A stretch of 13,316 bases of DNA from positions 1 to 13,316 of the forward strand of contig DAHVFI010000163.1 of the NCBI GenBank assembly GCA_027317045.1, given 5' to 3'. Source of the stretch: Gammaproteobacteria bacterium. GTDB taxonomy: Bacteria; Pseudomonadota; Gammaproteobacteria; Natronospirales; REEB76. Position numbers and translations under genes: made by a program. The notes below the pieces were generated by a model, which worked only from the letters and a program-made list of their open reading frames with translations, was not told the origin of the DNA and did not search any database. How positions within the stretch are numbered: the first letter of the stretch is position 1; the number at the start of each line of letters is the position of its first letter. This document shows, in pieces, positions 7,191 to 13,316 of the stretch.

Positions 7191-7368
7191 TTAAGAGTGT
7201 CTTTGATATGAAGATATATCTGCCTCTGTTGAGTTCTGAGTGGGTAATGCAGCCTGAGATGGTACTGTTTTTCGCGTCGTCCACAGGCGCGAGCAATCGA
7301 GAGCCTGGTGCGCCGGCAGTCGGCCCAAGCAGCCAGTGAAGCGAGCGCTGGTGGGCGCAGGAGAACTC

Positions 7369-7426
7369 GTTCTGGATGCCAGAACACCCGTCGACCCGGG
7401 GGGCGGCACGCTCTCCTGCTTCGCAC
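7369..7426 (-). repeat. Hairpin plus repeat-like block, possible degenerate inverted relative of the 8851-9068 repeat
   Basis: GTTCTGG (7369-7375) and CCAGAAC (7379-7385) form a perfect 7-bp stem with a 3-base loop. Read on the minus strand, 7426 to 7405 matches 8851-8872 on the plus strand at 18 of 22 positions, with the shared core GCGAAGCAGGA. In both places a hairpin with GGAT or CATCC at its tip follows. The remaining parts align poorly, so the relation is suggestive only. Confidence 0.4.
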
Positions 7427-7455
7427 TTCCCTTTGAGACACGAAGCTTCGCTGAC

Positions 7456-7485
7456 TTGCGGGTGAGGAACGCAACAGACTAGACT
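7456..7485 (+). promoter_or_regulatory. Possible promoter of the alpha/beta hydrolase gene
   Basis: TTGCGG (7456-7461) and TAGACT (7480-7485) are 18 bp apart, each four of six to consensus. Transcription would begin about 20 bases before the ATG, just ahead of the GGGAG ribosome binding site at 7501-7505. Confidence 0.35.
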
Positions 7486-7512
7486 CAAGGCCAGCGGTTG
7501 GGGAGAAAGACC

Positions 7513-8412
7513 ATGATCTGCCGATACACGTTGTACTGGCCACTGACGTTGTTCGGATTCATGATGACCGCCATCGGGGTGGCATCAGGAGCTCCGAAGA
7601 TACCGGACGTTCCACCAGCCATCTACACTGACCCGCCGCACGATGCTCTTCATCCGGCTCGGATGGAAGTGCTGAAAATTCCCACTGGTGGAGTAAGAAT
7701 TAACGGCATTGCGTATCTGGCGGAAGGCGTGGGCCCTCACCCCACTGCCCTGTTCCTCATCGGATTACCCGGAGACGAAAAGAATCTCGATCTCGCCCAG
7801 GCAGTGCGACGCGCGGGTTGGAATGCCATCACTTTCTTTTATCGGGGCTCGTGGGGCAGCCCCGGCGTGTACCGGCTTTCGCATTGTCTGCAGGATACGA
7901 ACGCGGTATTGGCCTACCTCAGGGACAAGCCCAACGCTAAGGCGTTGAGCATTGATACGGCTCGCATCGTGCTGGTCGGTCACAGCATGGGCGGATGGGT
8001 GGCGGCGGAAACCGCCGCGCATGATCACCGGCTGGCCGGTGTAGCACTGATCTCTGCCGCCGACATGGGCCGCTTCGGCGCGACTATGCCGCATGCAAAG
8101 CTAGTGGGACTCATGTCAAGCATGATGGAAGCCCTGGCGCACGTGACGCCGGAGGAGATAGCCAACGAAATGGAGGCTCATGCGGCGTTGTGGCGGTTTG
8201 AGCGGATCTACGGTCGGCTTGATCACGTACCGCTTCTCGTCATCACCTCTGATAAGACAACTGAGCCGGGTGATGATGCGTTCGTCGCGGGATTGCGCGC
8301 CCGCGGCGACAAGCACCTCACAGCGATCCACATGGATACAGATCACTTCTACTCCGACCATCGGATAGCGCTGGAGAGCGCATTGATCCGCTGGCTGCAA
8401 TCACTGCCGTAG
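7513..8412 (+). CDS. Secreted alpha/beta-fold hydrolase
   Basis: The 299-residue protein begins with a probable Sec signal peptide (hydrophobic residues about 7-25, likely cleaved near Ala-Ser-Gly-Ala), so it is probably periplasmic or secreted. The alpha/beta-hydrolase core is clear: GHSMGG at 156-161 with nucleophile Ser158, a probable acid Asp247 in VITSDKTTEPGDD, and His278 or His283 in DTDHFYSDHR. FYRGSWGSPG after strand 4 is typical of serine esterases or aminopeptidase-like hydrolases. The substrate cannot be told. The ATG at 7513 has GGGAG seven bases upstream; a TTG start at 7498 is less likely. The gene sits alone between suhB and the Sec operon, flanked by repeats. It uses ATA and AGA codons more freely than its neighbours, which suggests a later acquisition. 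Confidence 0.85.
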   Translation: MICRYTLYWPLTLFGFMMTAIGVASGAPKIPDVPPAIYTDPPHDALHPARMEVLKIPTGGVRINGIAYLAEGVGPHPTALFLIGLPGDEKNLDLAQAVRRAGWNAITFFYRGSWGSPGVYRLSHCLQDTNAVLAYLRDKPNAKALSIDTARIVLVGHSMGGWVAAETAAHDHRLAGVALISAADMGRFGATMPHAKLVGLMSSMMEALAHVTPEEIANEMEAHAALWRFERIYGRLDHVPLLVITSDKTTEPGDDAFVAGLRARGDKHLTAIHMDTDHFYSDHRIALESALIRWLQSLP

Positions 8413-8850
8413 TAATCCGTTTGCCGAAATCTTTATTTGCCGTCGGTTGGCGTCAGCTATGTGTCTCGAATATTCGCCTCCGGGTGGCACTGCGTGGACC
8501 CTGCGGTGCTCAGGTTTCGGCTCGGACTGGATGGAAGGACTGATATGGCCCGCTCTTGTCAAGCGGAGCACGAGTGGACCTCGCAATTTTGCGCATGGTC
8601 GGATCTCCTATGGCATGGGATAGCCCCAGATGGGCAACGCGACGCGCGACAGCTTCAAGCGACGATGGATCAAACTGATATTCGCGGGTTGGTTACCGCA
8701 TTGCATCGGTTCGTCGCGGGGCTGCCTCGCTCTAAAGTCGGACTGCAACGACTTGCAAAGCGATAGTGGAACACGCAGTGTAGAAAGGAGGGAATCCCCT
8801 TGGACGACGCCGAGCACCGGACCGAGTGAGGATCAGGCCGTGCGCAGTAC
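8413..8850. other. Non-coding or decayed stretch downstream of the hydrolase
   Basis: About 440 bases with no protein I recognise. An open frame at 8437-8766 (plus, TTG start, 109 codons) has no ribosome binding site, no recognisable domain and an unusual composition, so I do not call it a gene. No tRNA or terminator was seen. Confidence 0.45.
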
Positions 8851-9068
8851 GGGCGAAGCAGGACGGCGAGCCTTCGCAGCGGTGCATGGATGCACCGTCT
8901 GCGAAGCCCCGAGTGAAGGAAGCGCGCAGGACACCGCGAAGCGGCGACATCCCAGGGGCGATTTCCTTTGGATACTTTCCTTGTTCGCACAAGGAAAGTA
9001 CCACGCCCGCGGGTGCGGGAACCCGCATTCAATTGAATTAAGTTCTGGATTCCGGCATCCGCCGGAAT
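8851..9068 (+). repeat. Hairpin-rich dispersed-repeat-like element
   Basis: This stretch contains a series of inverted repeats. CTTCGCAG (8872-8879) pairs with CTGCGAAG (8899-8906) around an inner stem GGTGCAT/ATGCACC (8881-8896). A perfect 12-bp stem, TACTTTCCTTGT/ACAAGGAAAGTA, lies at 8973-9000 with a 4-base loop. GCGGGT/ACCCGC is at 9009-9026, the palindrome ATTCAATTGAAT at 9027-9038, and ATTCCGGC/GCCGGAAT at 9049-9068. From general knowledge, elements of this layout occur as non-coding, MITE- or REP-like repeats in many GC-rich proteobacteria. No transposase is present. Confidence 0.65.
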
Positions 9069-9090
9069 GACCGCGCAACTGATGTGCAAT

Positions 9091-9114
9091 AAAAAAGGGC
9101 GCTCAGCGCCCTTT
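9091..9114 (-). terminator. Intrinsic terminator of the tgt-yajC-secD-secF operon
   Basis: AAAGGGCGC (9094-9102) and GCGCCCTTT (9106-9114) form a perfect 9-bp stem with a 3-base loop. On the minus strand it is followed by a run of six T residues, 27 bases after the secF stop. The plus side has only a short T run, so it may also weakly stop transcription from the left. Confidence 0.9.
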
Positions 9115-9140
9115 CTCAATCTTTAAAAACAATGATAGCC

Positions 9141-10076
9141 TCAGGGCATGTCATCCACTTTCTTGTCTTCTTTGACCCGCACCATGAGATCCTTCTTGCT
9201 GACACCCAGCATCAACGCAGTAGCGCTGGCGATATAGATGGAGGAATAGGTTCCGACGATGATGCCCACGAACAGCGCCACGGAAAATCCGTGCAGCACC
9301 GGGCCGCCGAGAATCAAGAGCGCAATGACCACCAGCAAGGTCACGCCGGAGGTGATGATGGTACGCGACAGGGTCTGGTTGACGGCCAGGTTGATGATCT
9401 CGAAGGGCGTGCCCTTGCGCGTGATGCGGAAATCCTCACGGATGCGGTCGAACACCACCACCGTGTCGTTCACCGAGTAACCCATGACCGCCAGCACCGC
9501 GGCCAGCACGTTGAGATCGAATTCCAGATGGAAGATGGAGAAGAATCCCACCGTAAACACCACGTCATGCAGGGTCGCGGCCACGCCGCCCAAGGCCAAG
9601 CGCCACTCGAACCGGAACCAGATGTACAGCAGAATCCCGGTAAGCGTCAGGAAAAATGCCAGCGCGCCTTTGGTGGCCAGGTCCTTGCCCACTTCCGGAC
9701 CCACGAAATTCACCTGTTCCAGTTTCACCTGAGGCGAAGCTTTCTGCAGCGCCGTCAGTACCGCGCTGCCGGTATCCTTGCCGGACACGCCCTTCTTGGG
9801 TTGCAAACGGATCAGCACTTCTTCCGGCGTGCCGAAATTCTGGACGATGGCATCCTTGTATCCGGCTGTTCCCAGGGTCTCGCGTATCTGACGCAGATCG
9901 GCCGGCTGCGGATAGGAAACCTGTACGGTGACGCCGCCGGTGAAATCTACGCCGAAATTGAGGCCGTGAATGGCCAGGGAGACGACGGCGATAATGAGCA
10001 CCGCTACCGACATGCCCATGGCCAGCTTGCGGGCTGCCAGGAAATTGATGTGCGGGACTTTGTGGAAAAATTCCAT
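9141..10076 (-). CDS. secF: Protein translocase subunit SecF
   Basis: The 311-residue inner-membrane protein partners SecD in the SecDF complex, which uses the proton gradient to help pull exported proteins through SecYEG. It starts with a transmembrane helix (about 17-36), then NFGVDFTGGV, a hallmark of the SecD/SecF first periplasmic domain, and ends with five helices. VMGYSVNDTVVVFDRIRE in the membrane part is the conserved SecF motif in the proton path. The length agrees with E. coli SecF (323). The ATG at 10076 is 11 bases after the secD stop, and the gene is the last of its operon before the terminator. Confidence 0.97.
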   Translation of the reverse strand: MEFFHKVPHINFLAARKLAMGMSVAVLIIAVVSLAIHGLNFGVDFTGGVTVQVSYPQPADLRQIRETLGTAGYKDAIVQNFGTPEEVLIRLQPKKGVSGKDTGSAVLTALQKASPQVKLEQVNFVGPEVGKDLATKGALAFFLTLTGILLYIWFRFEWRLALGGVAATLHDVVFTVGFFSIFHLEFDLNVLAAVLAVMGYSVNDTVVVFDRIREDFRITRKGTPFEIINLAVNQTLSRTIITSGVTLLVVIALLILGGPVLHGFSVALFVGIIVGTYSSIYIASATALMLGVSKKDLMVRVKEDKKVDDMP

Positions 10077-10087
10077 GACGGCTTCCC

Positions 10088-11935
10088 CTACACCGGCAGC
10101 TTCTTGAGATTGCGCCCGCCGTAAAACCAGTTGACGAGGGAGCGCGTTCCCATGATGGCGGTGAACAGTGAAGTAAGAATGCCGAGGGACAGGGTTACGG
10201 CGAAGCCCTTCACCGGACCGGCCCCGAACAGGAACAGCATGACGGCGGCGGTGAGTGTGGTCACGTGGGCATCCACGATGGTGGCAAAAGCGCGGCGATA
10301 ACCGGCATGGATGCTGGCCTGCGGCGAATTGCCGGAGCGCACTTCCTCACGGATGTGTTCATTGATCAGTACGTTGGCGTCCACGCCCATACCCAGGGTC
10401 AGCACGATGCCGGCGATGCCCGGCAGGGTAAGAGTCGCCTGGATCAGTGACAACAGCGCCACCGTCAGCACTAGGTTCATGAACACCGCCAAGTCGGCGA
10501 TCACGCCGAAGATCTTGTAGTACAAAGCGATGAACGCCACCACCAGAACGAAACCCAGCAGCGCCGCATAGAAACCCTGCTTGATATTCTCCTGACCGAG
10601 GCTCGGACCGACGGTGCGTTCTTCGACGATATCCATGGGCGCCGCCAGGGAACCGGCACGCAGCAGCAGCGCCAGATTCTGGGCTTCATCCTGAGCGAGC
10701 CCCGTGATCTGGAAGCGCTTGCTGAAAATCCCGCGGATGGTGGCAACGTTGATGACGGTATAGACTTTCTTGTGCACCGATACGGCCTGGCCGTTGACCG
10801 TGGTGTGTTCTGTCTTGGTCTCGATGTACAGCACCGCCATGGGCTTGTCGAGGTTCTCGCGGGTCACTTCACCCATCTTGGCGGCGCCCGCGGAATTCAG
10901 CGTCACATTCACATCCGGGGTGCCGCTTTCCTGGTCGTAACCGGAGACCGCGTCCACCAGCTGATCGCCGCTGACAATGACGTCGCGCTTGAGCAGCACC
11001 GGATTCCCGGCCTTGTCCGGAAACAGCTGGTCATCCAGGGGAATATGACCGGTCTGTTTGGCCAGCACCGCATTGGCGCCGTAATCCACCAGACGGAATT
11101 CCAGGGTGGCGGTGGCACCGAGGATTTCCTTGGCGCGGGCGGTATCCTGCACGCCCGGTAATTCCACCACGATGCTGTTGCCGCCCTGTTGCTGCACCAC
11201 CGGCTCGGCCACGCCCAATTCATTCACGCGGTTGCGCAAGGTAGTGATGTTCTGCTCGACCGCGAGTTGGCGCAGTTGCTGGATGTTCTGTGGGCTCATG
11301 CGCGCCGTGAGCGTATTGGGCTGGCTGCCCGGGGTCACGGTCAGCTCCGGATATTCGGTGCCGATGAATTTCTTGGCCTTGGCAACATCCTCCGGGGTAC
11401 GCAGCGTTACGTTGATGGCGTCGCCCGATAAGGACACATCCTCGTAGCGAATGAGCTTTTCGCGCAGGCTGCCGCGGATGTCGGTGGCGTCGCGCTGCAG
11501 TTTGGTCTGCACCGCGGCATTCAGGTCCACCAGCAACTGGAAGTGTACGCCGCCCTGGAGATCCAGGCCTTTGGACATGGGTTTGAGGCCGATGGCGCGC
11601 ATCCACTTGGGGGTGCGCGGCGCCAGATTCAGGGCCACGGAATAATTGTTGCCCAGGGTTTTCTTGACCGCGCCCAGGGCACGCAACTGGGTGTCGGTAT
11701 CGTTGAAGCGCACCAGGATGCGATTGTCGTTGAGGACCGCGGACTTGTACGGCAGCTTGGCGGTGTTCAATGCCTGCTCCACCTGGGTGGTGGTGGTAGC
11801 GGTGAGCGTGGCGTTGTTCTCGGAAATCTGCACCGCCGGATCATCGCCGTACAAATTCGGCAACGCCAGCAGGATACCCAGCACCGTCACCAGAATGACG
11901 GTAATATTTTTCCAGGCCGGATAGCGGTTCAACAT
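10088..11935 (-). CDS. secD: Protein translocase subunit SecD
   Basis: A 615-residue protein, the same length as E. coli SecD. It has an N-terminal membrane anchor (about residues 9-27), a large periplasmic region and a C-terminal block of five helices. Visible motifs are GLDLQGGVHF in the P1 base, GTPDVNVTLN in the periplasmic head, and GMGVDANVLINEHIREE in the fourth transmembrane region, where the conserved aspartate takes part in proton coupling. SecD and SecF together act after SecA on the periplasmic side. It follows yajC by 21 bases and ends with TAG 11 bases before secF. A long open frame on the opposite strand is a composition shadow. Confidence 0.97.
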   Translation of the reverse strand: MLNRYPAWKNITVILVTVLGILLALPNLYGDDPAVQISENNATLTATTTTQVEQALNTAKLPYKSAVLNDNRILVRFNDTDTQLRALGAVKKTLGNNYSVALNLAPRTPKWMRAIGLKPMSKGLDLQGGVHFQLLVDLNAAVQTKLQRDATDIRGSLREKLIRYEDVSLSGDAINVTLRTPEDVAKAKKFIGTEYPELTVTPGSQPNTLTARMSPQNIQQLRQLAVEQNITTLRNRVNELGVAEPVVQQQGGNSIVVELPGVQDTARAKEILGATATLEFRLVDYGANAVLAKQTGHIPLDDQLFPDKAGNPVLLKRDVIVSGDQLVDAVSGYDQESGTPDVNVTLNSAGAAKMGEVTRENLDKPMAVLYIETKTEHTTVNGQAVSVHKKVYTVINVATIRGIFSKRFQITGLAQDEAQNLALLLRAGSLAAPMDIVEERTVGPSLGQENIKQGFYAALLGFVLVVAFIALYYKIFGVIADLAVFMNLVLTVALLSLIQATLTLPGIAGIVLTLGMGVDANVLINEHIREEVRSGNSPQASIHAGYRRAFATIVDAHVTTLTAAVMLFLFGAGPVKGFAVTLSLGILTSLFTAIMGTRSLVNWFYGGRNLKKLPV

Positions 11936-11956
11936 GCGAAAAAGCCGGAATTCTGT

Positions 11957-12289
11957 TTAGAGGTTCTTGAGGGTGCCCTTGGGCATGACCGCGCCGATGG
12001 ACTGCCGCTGCACGTGCAACTCGACGCCCTGGGCCACTTCCAGAGTGATGAACTGGTCGCCCAATTCCGTGACCCGCCCCAGCACCCCGCCGCCGGTCAC
12101 CACTTCGTCGCCTTTGCTGATGGCCGCCAGCATCTTCTGATGCTCCTTCTGGCGCTTCTGCTGCGGCCGAATGAGGAAGAACCAGAAAAACGCGATCATC
12201 ACTACGAAAATGATGATGGTGATGAACTGACTGCCCCCTTGCGGGGCCGGCCCGCCGGCGGCATAAGCGTCTTGAATGAAAAAGCTCAT
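11957..12289 (-). CDS. yajC: Preprotein translocase subunit YajC
   Basis: The 110-residue protein (E. coli YajC 110) has a short N-terminus rich in Ala, Gly and Pro, one transmembrane helix (about residues 22-41) followed by the RPQQKRQKEHQ segment typical of the family, and the cytoplasmic domain with SKGDEVVTGGGVLGRV. It associates with SecDF, though it is not essential in E. coli. GGGA lies about seven bases before the ATG at 12289. It comes 114 bases after tgt and is followed closely by secD, a layout conserved in gammaproteobacteria. Confidence 0.96.
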   Translation of the reverse strand: MSFFIQDAYAAGGPAPQGGSQFITIIIFVVMIAFFWFFLIRPQQKRQKEHQKMLAAISKGDEVVTGGGVLGRVTELGDQFITLEVAQGVELHVQRQSIGAVMPKGTLKNL

Positions 12290-12403
12290 GGCAATCCCGA
12301 TCCAGTATTTAAGGTTGCATAACGATATGGGGCCTATGGACCCCGGTGCGCGAGCGCGGATTCTACAACGCCCGGCGCGGCTTTTGGCCGTCGCGGCGGC
12401 GCA

Positions 12404-13316
12404 TTATTGCACAGGCGGCGGGATTTTCCGCCGCTGGGCATGGAATTCAGCCCTCAACGCCTCGAACCGGCCGGTCTCCACCGCCGCCCGGATTTCAGCC
12501 ATCAGCCGCTGGTAGTAATAAAGGTTGTGCAGGGTCATGAGCCGCGGCGCCAGAATCTCGCCGCATTTGTCCAAATGCCGCAGATACGCCCGGCTGTAAT
12601 GCCGGCAGGTATAGCAGCCGCAGTCCGCATCAATCGGCCCGGTGTCGGCCTGGTATTTGCTGTTGCGGATGCGCACCACGCCCTGCGAGGTGAACAGATG
12701 ACCGTTGCGGGCGTTGCGGGTGGGCAGCGCGCAATCGAACATGTCCATGCCGCGGTGTACCGCCTCGAGGATGTCCCCGGGCGTGCCCACACCCATAAGG
12801 TAGCGCGGCCTGTCCGCCGGCAGGTGCGGGCCAATCGCCTCCAACACCCGCAAGCGTTGCTCTTCCCCCTCACCCACCGACAGGCCACCCACGGCATAGC
12901 CATCAAAGCCGATATCCTGCAGCCCCGCGAGCGAGGCTGCGCGCAAGTGTGCATACATACCGCCCTGCACAATGCCGAAGAGCGCCGCCGGGTTATCGCC
13001 GTGTGCCTGTTTGCAGCGCTGTGCCCAGCGCAGTGACAGTTGCATGGAATCCCGTGCCGTGGTTTCGTCCGCCGGGTAGGGTGTGCATTCGTCAAACACC
13101 ATGATGATGTCGGCCCCCAGCGCGTGCTGCACCCGAATGGAATCCTCCGGACTCAGAAATACCGGATCACCGTTCACCGGCGACTGGAAAGTCACGCCCT
13201 CCTCCGTGATCTTCCTCAGCTCCGCCAGACTGAAAACCTGGAAACCGCCGGAATCGGTAAGCAGAGGACCGTCCCAGTGCATGAAACCGTGCTAGCCGCC
13301 GTGGGCACGGATGACC
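12404..13316 (-). CDS. tgt: tRNA-guanine transglycosylase (partial, with an in-frame TAG near the right edge)
   Basis: Tgt swaps guanine for preQ1 at the wobble base of tRNAs with GUN anticodons, an essential step towards queuosine. The conserved acid in LTDSGGFQ, the nucleophile region DMFDCALPTRNARNG, and the zinc ligands in CGCYTCRHYS with a following His are all present. The C-terminus is complete (TAA at 12404). The N-terminal part lies beyond the right edge. The frame upstream of the internal ATG at 13282 reads VIRAHGG-stop-HGFMHW, which is family sequence on both sides of a TAG at 13292-13294. So either the gene is broken, the base is a sequencing error, or a shortened protein is made from the ATG at 13282; the last would lack about 80 residues of the barrel and is unlikely to work. 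Confidence 0.9.
13292..13294 (-). other. In-frame amber codon within tgt
   Basis: The codon order on the minus strand is GGC-TAG-CAC, in the frame that gives conserved Tgt sequence on both sides. The family has Leu here (HGGLHxFM). A single T-to-A change from TTG would produce it. Confidence 0.8.

Larger units (their letters stand above)
7191..7512. other. Non-coding stretch between suhB and the hydrolase, containing repeat-like sequence
   Basis: I find no convincing gene here. The section 7369-7426 contains a perfect hairpin and a block related, in inverse orientation, to the repeat at 8851-9068. A possible promoter for the hydrolase lies at 7456-7485. No intrinsic terminator for suhB could be seen. 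Confidence 0.5.

Noticed and set aside
8437..8766. 109-codon open frame downstream of the hydrolase
   Set aside because: TTG start, no ribosome binding site, no family resemblance; probably chance in a GC-rich stretch.
7191..9130. CRISPR array, tRNA gene or integrase-type island
   Set aside because: No regularly spaced direct repeats, no tRNA-like cloverleaf and no recombinase gene could be found in this interval.
9132..10124. 330-codon open frame on the plus strand
   Set aside because: Antisense shadow of secF; no domain, composition biased.
11543..12322. 259-codon open frame on the plus strand
   Set aside because: Antisense to secD and yajC; no recognisable features.
12360..12365. TAGAAT on the minus strand as a yajC promoter
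   Set aside because: A fair -10 match, but no -35-like hexamer at 16-18 bp; not strong enough to list.

Overview
The window is GC-rich, densely packed bacterial chromosome. Gene families and gene order point to a gammaproteobacterium: suhB divergent from trmJ beside an isc-type cluster, tgt-yajC-secD-secF, and rlmN followed by a PilF/PilW-type lipoprotein. I cannot name a genus. Nearly all genes lie on the minus strand; suhB and one hydrolase are on the plus strand.

Reading down the minus strand from the right edge, the first block is tgt (partial, with an in-frame TAG near the window edge), yajC, secD and secF. It covers queuosine tRNA modification and the SecDF-YajC accessory translocase, and ends in a clear intrinsic terminator at 9091-9114. 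Next comes a 1.9-kb accessory interval (about 7191-9130). It holds a secreted alpha/beta hydrolase on the plus strand, with hairpin-forming repeat sequence on both sides and no other convincing gene. suhB (plus) and trmJ (minus) then diverge from a 123-bp intergenic region.

The left half looks like one long minus-strand transcription unit: a NifS-like cysteine desulfurase, IscS, a degenerate IscU-like protein, IscA, Ndk, RlmN and PilW. A perfect extended -10 promoter sits just upstream of the first gene. This isc cluster is not the textbook one: iscR, hscB, hscA and fdx are absent from the window, there are two cysteine desulfurases in tandem, the IscU homologue keeps only one of the three cluster-ligand cysteines, and IscS lacks the C-terminal tail that docks IscU. 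The coupled changes suggest that sulfur mobilisation was kept while the classical IscU scaffold function was altered or lost. This is the most interesting signal in the window.

The remaining genes are ordinary housekeeping functions with intact active-site motifs. They cover nucleotide metabolism (Ndk), RNA modification (RlmN, TrmJ, Tgt), inositol-phosphatase/rRNA-maturation factor SuhB, protein export (SecD, SecF, YajC) and type IV pilus assembly (PilW).
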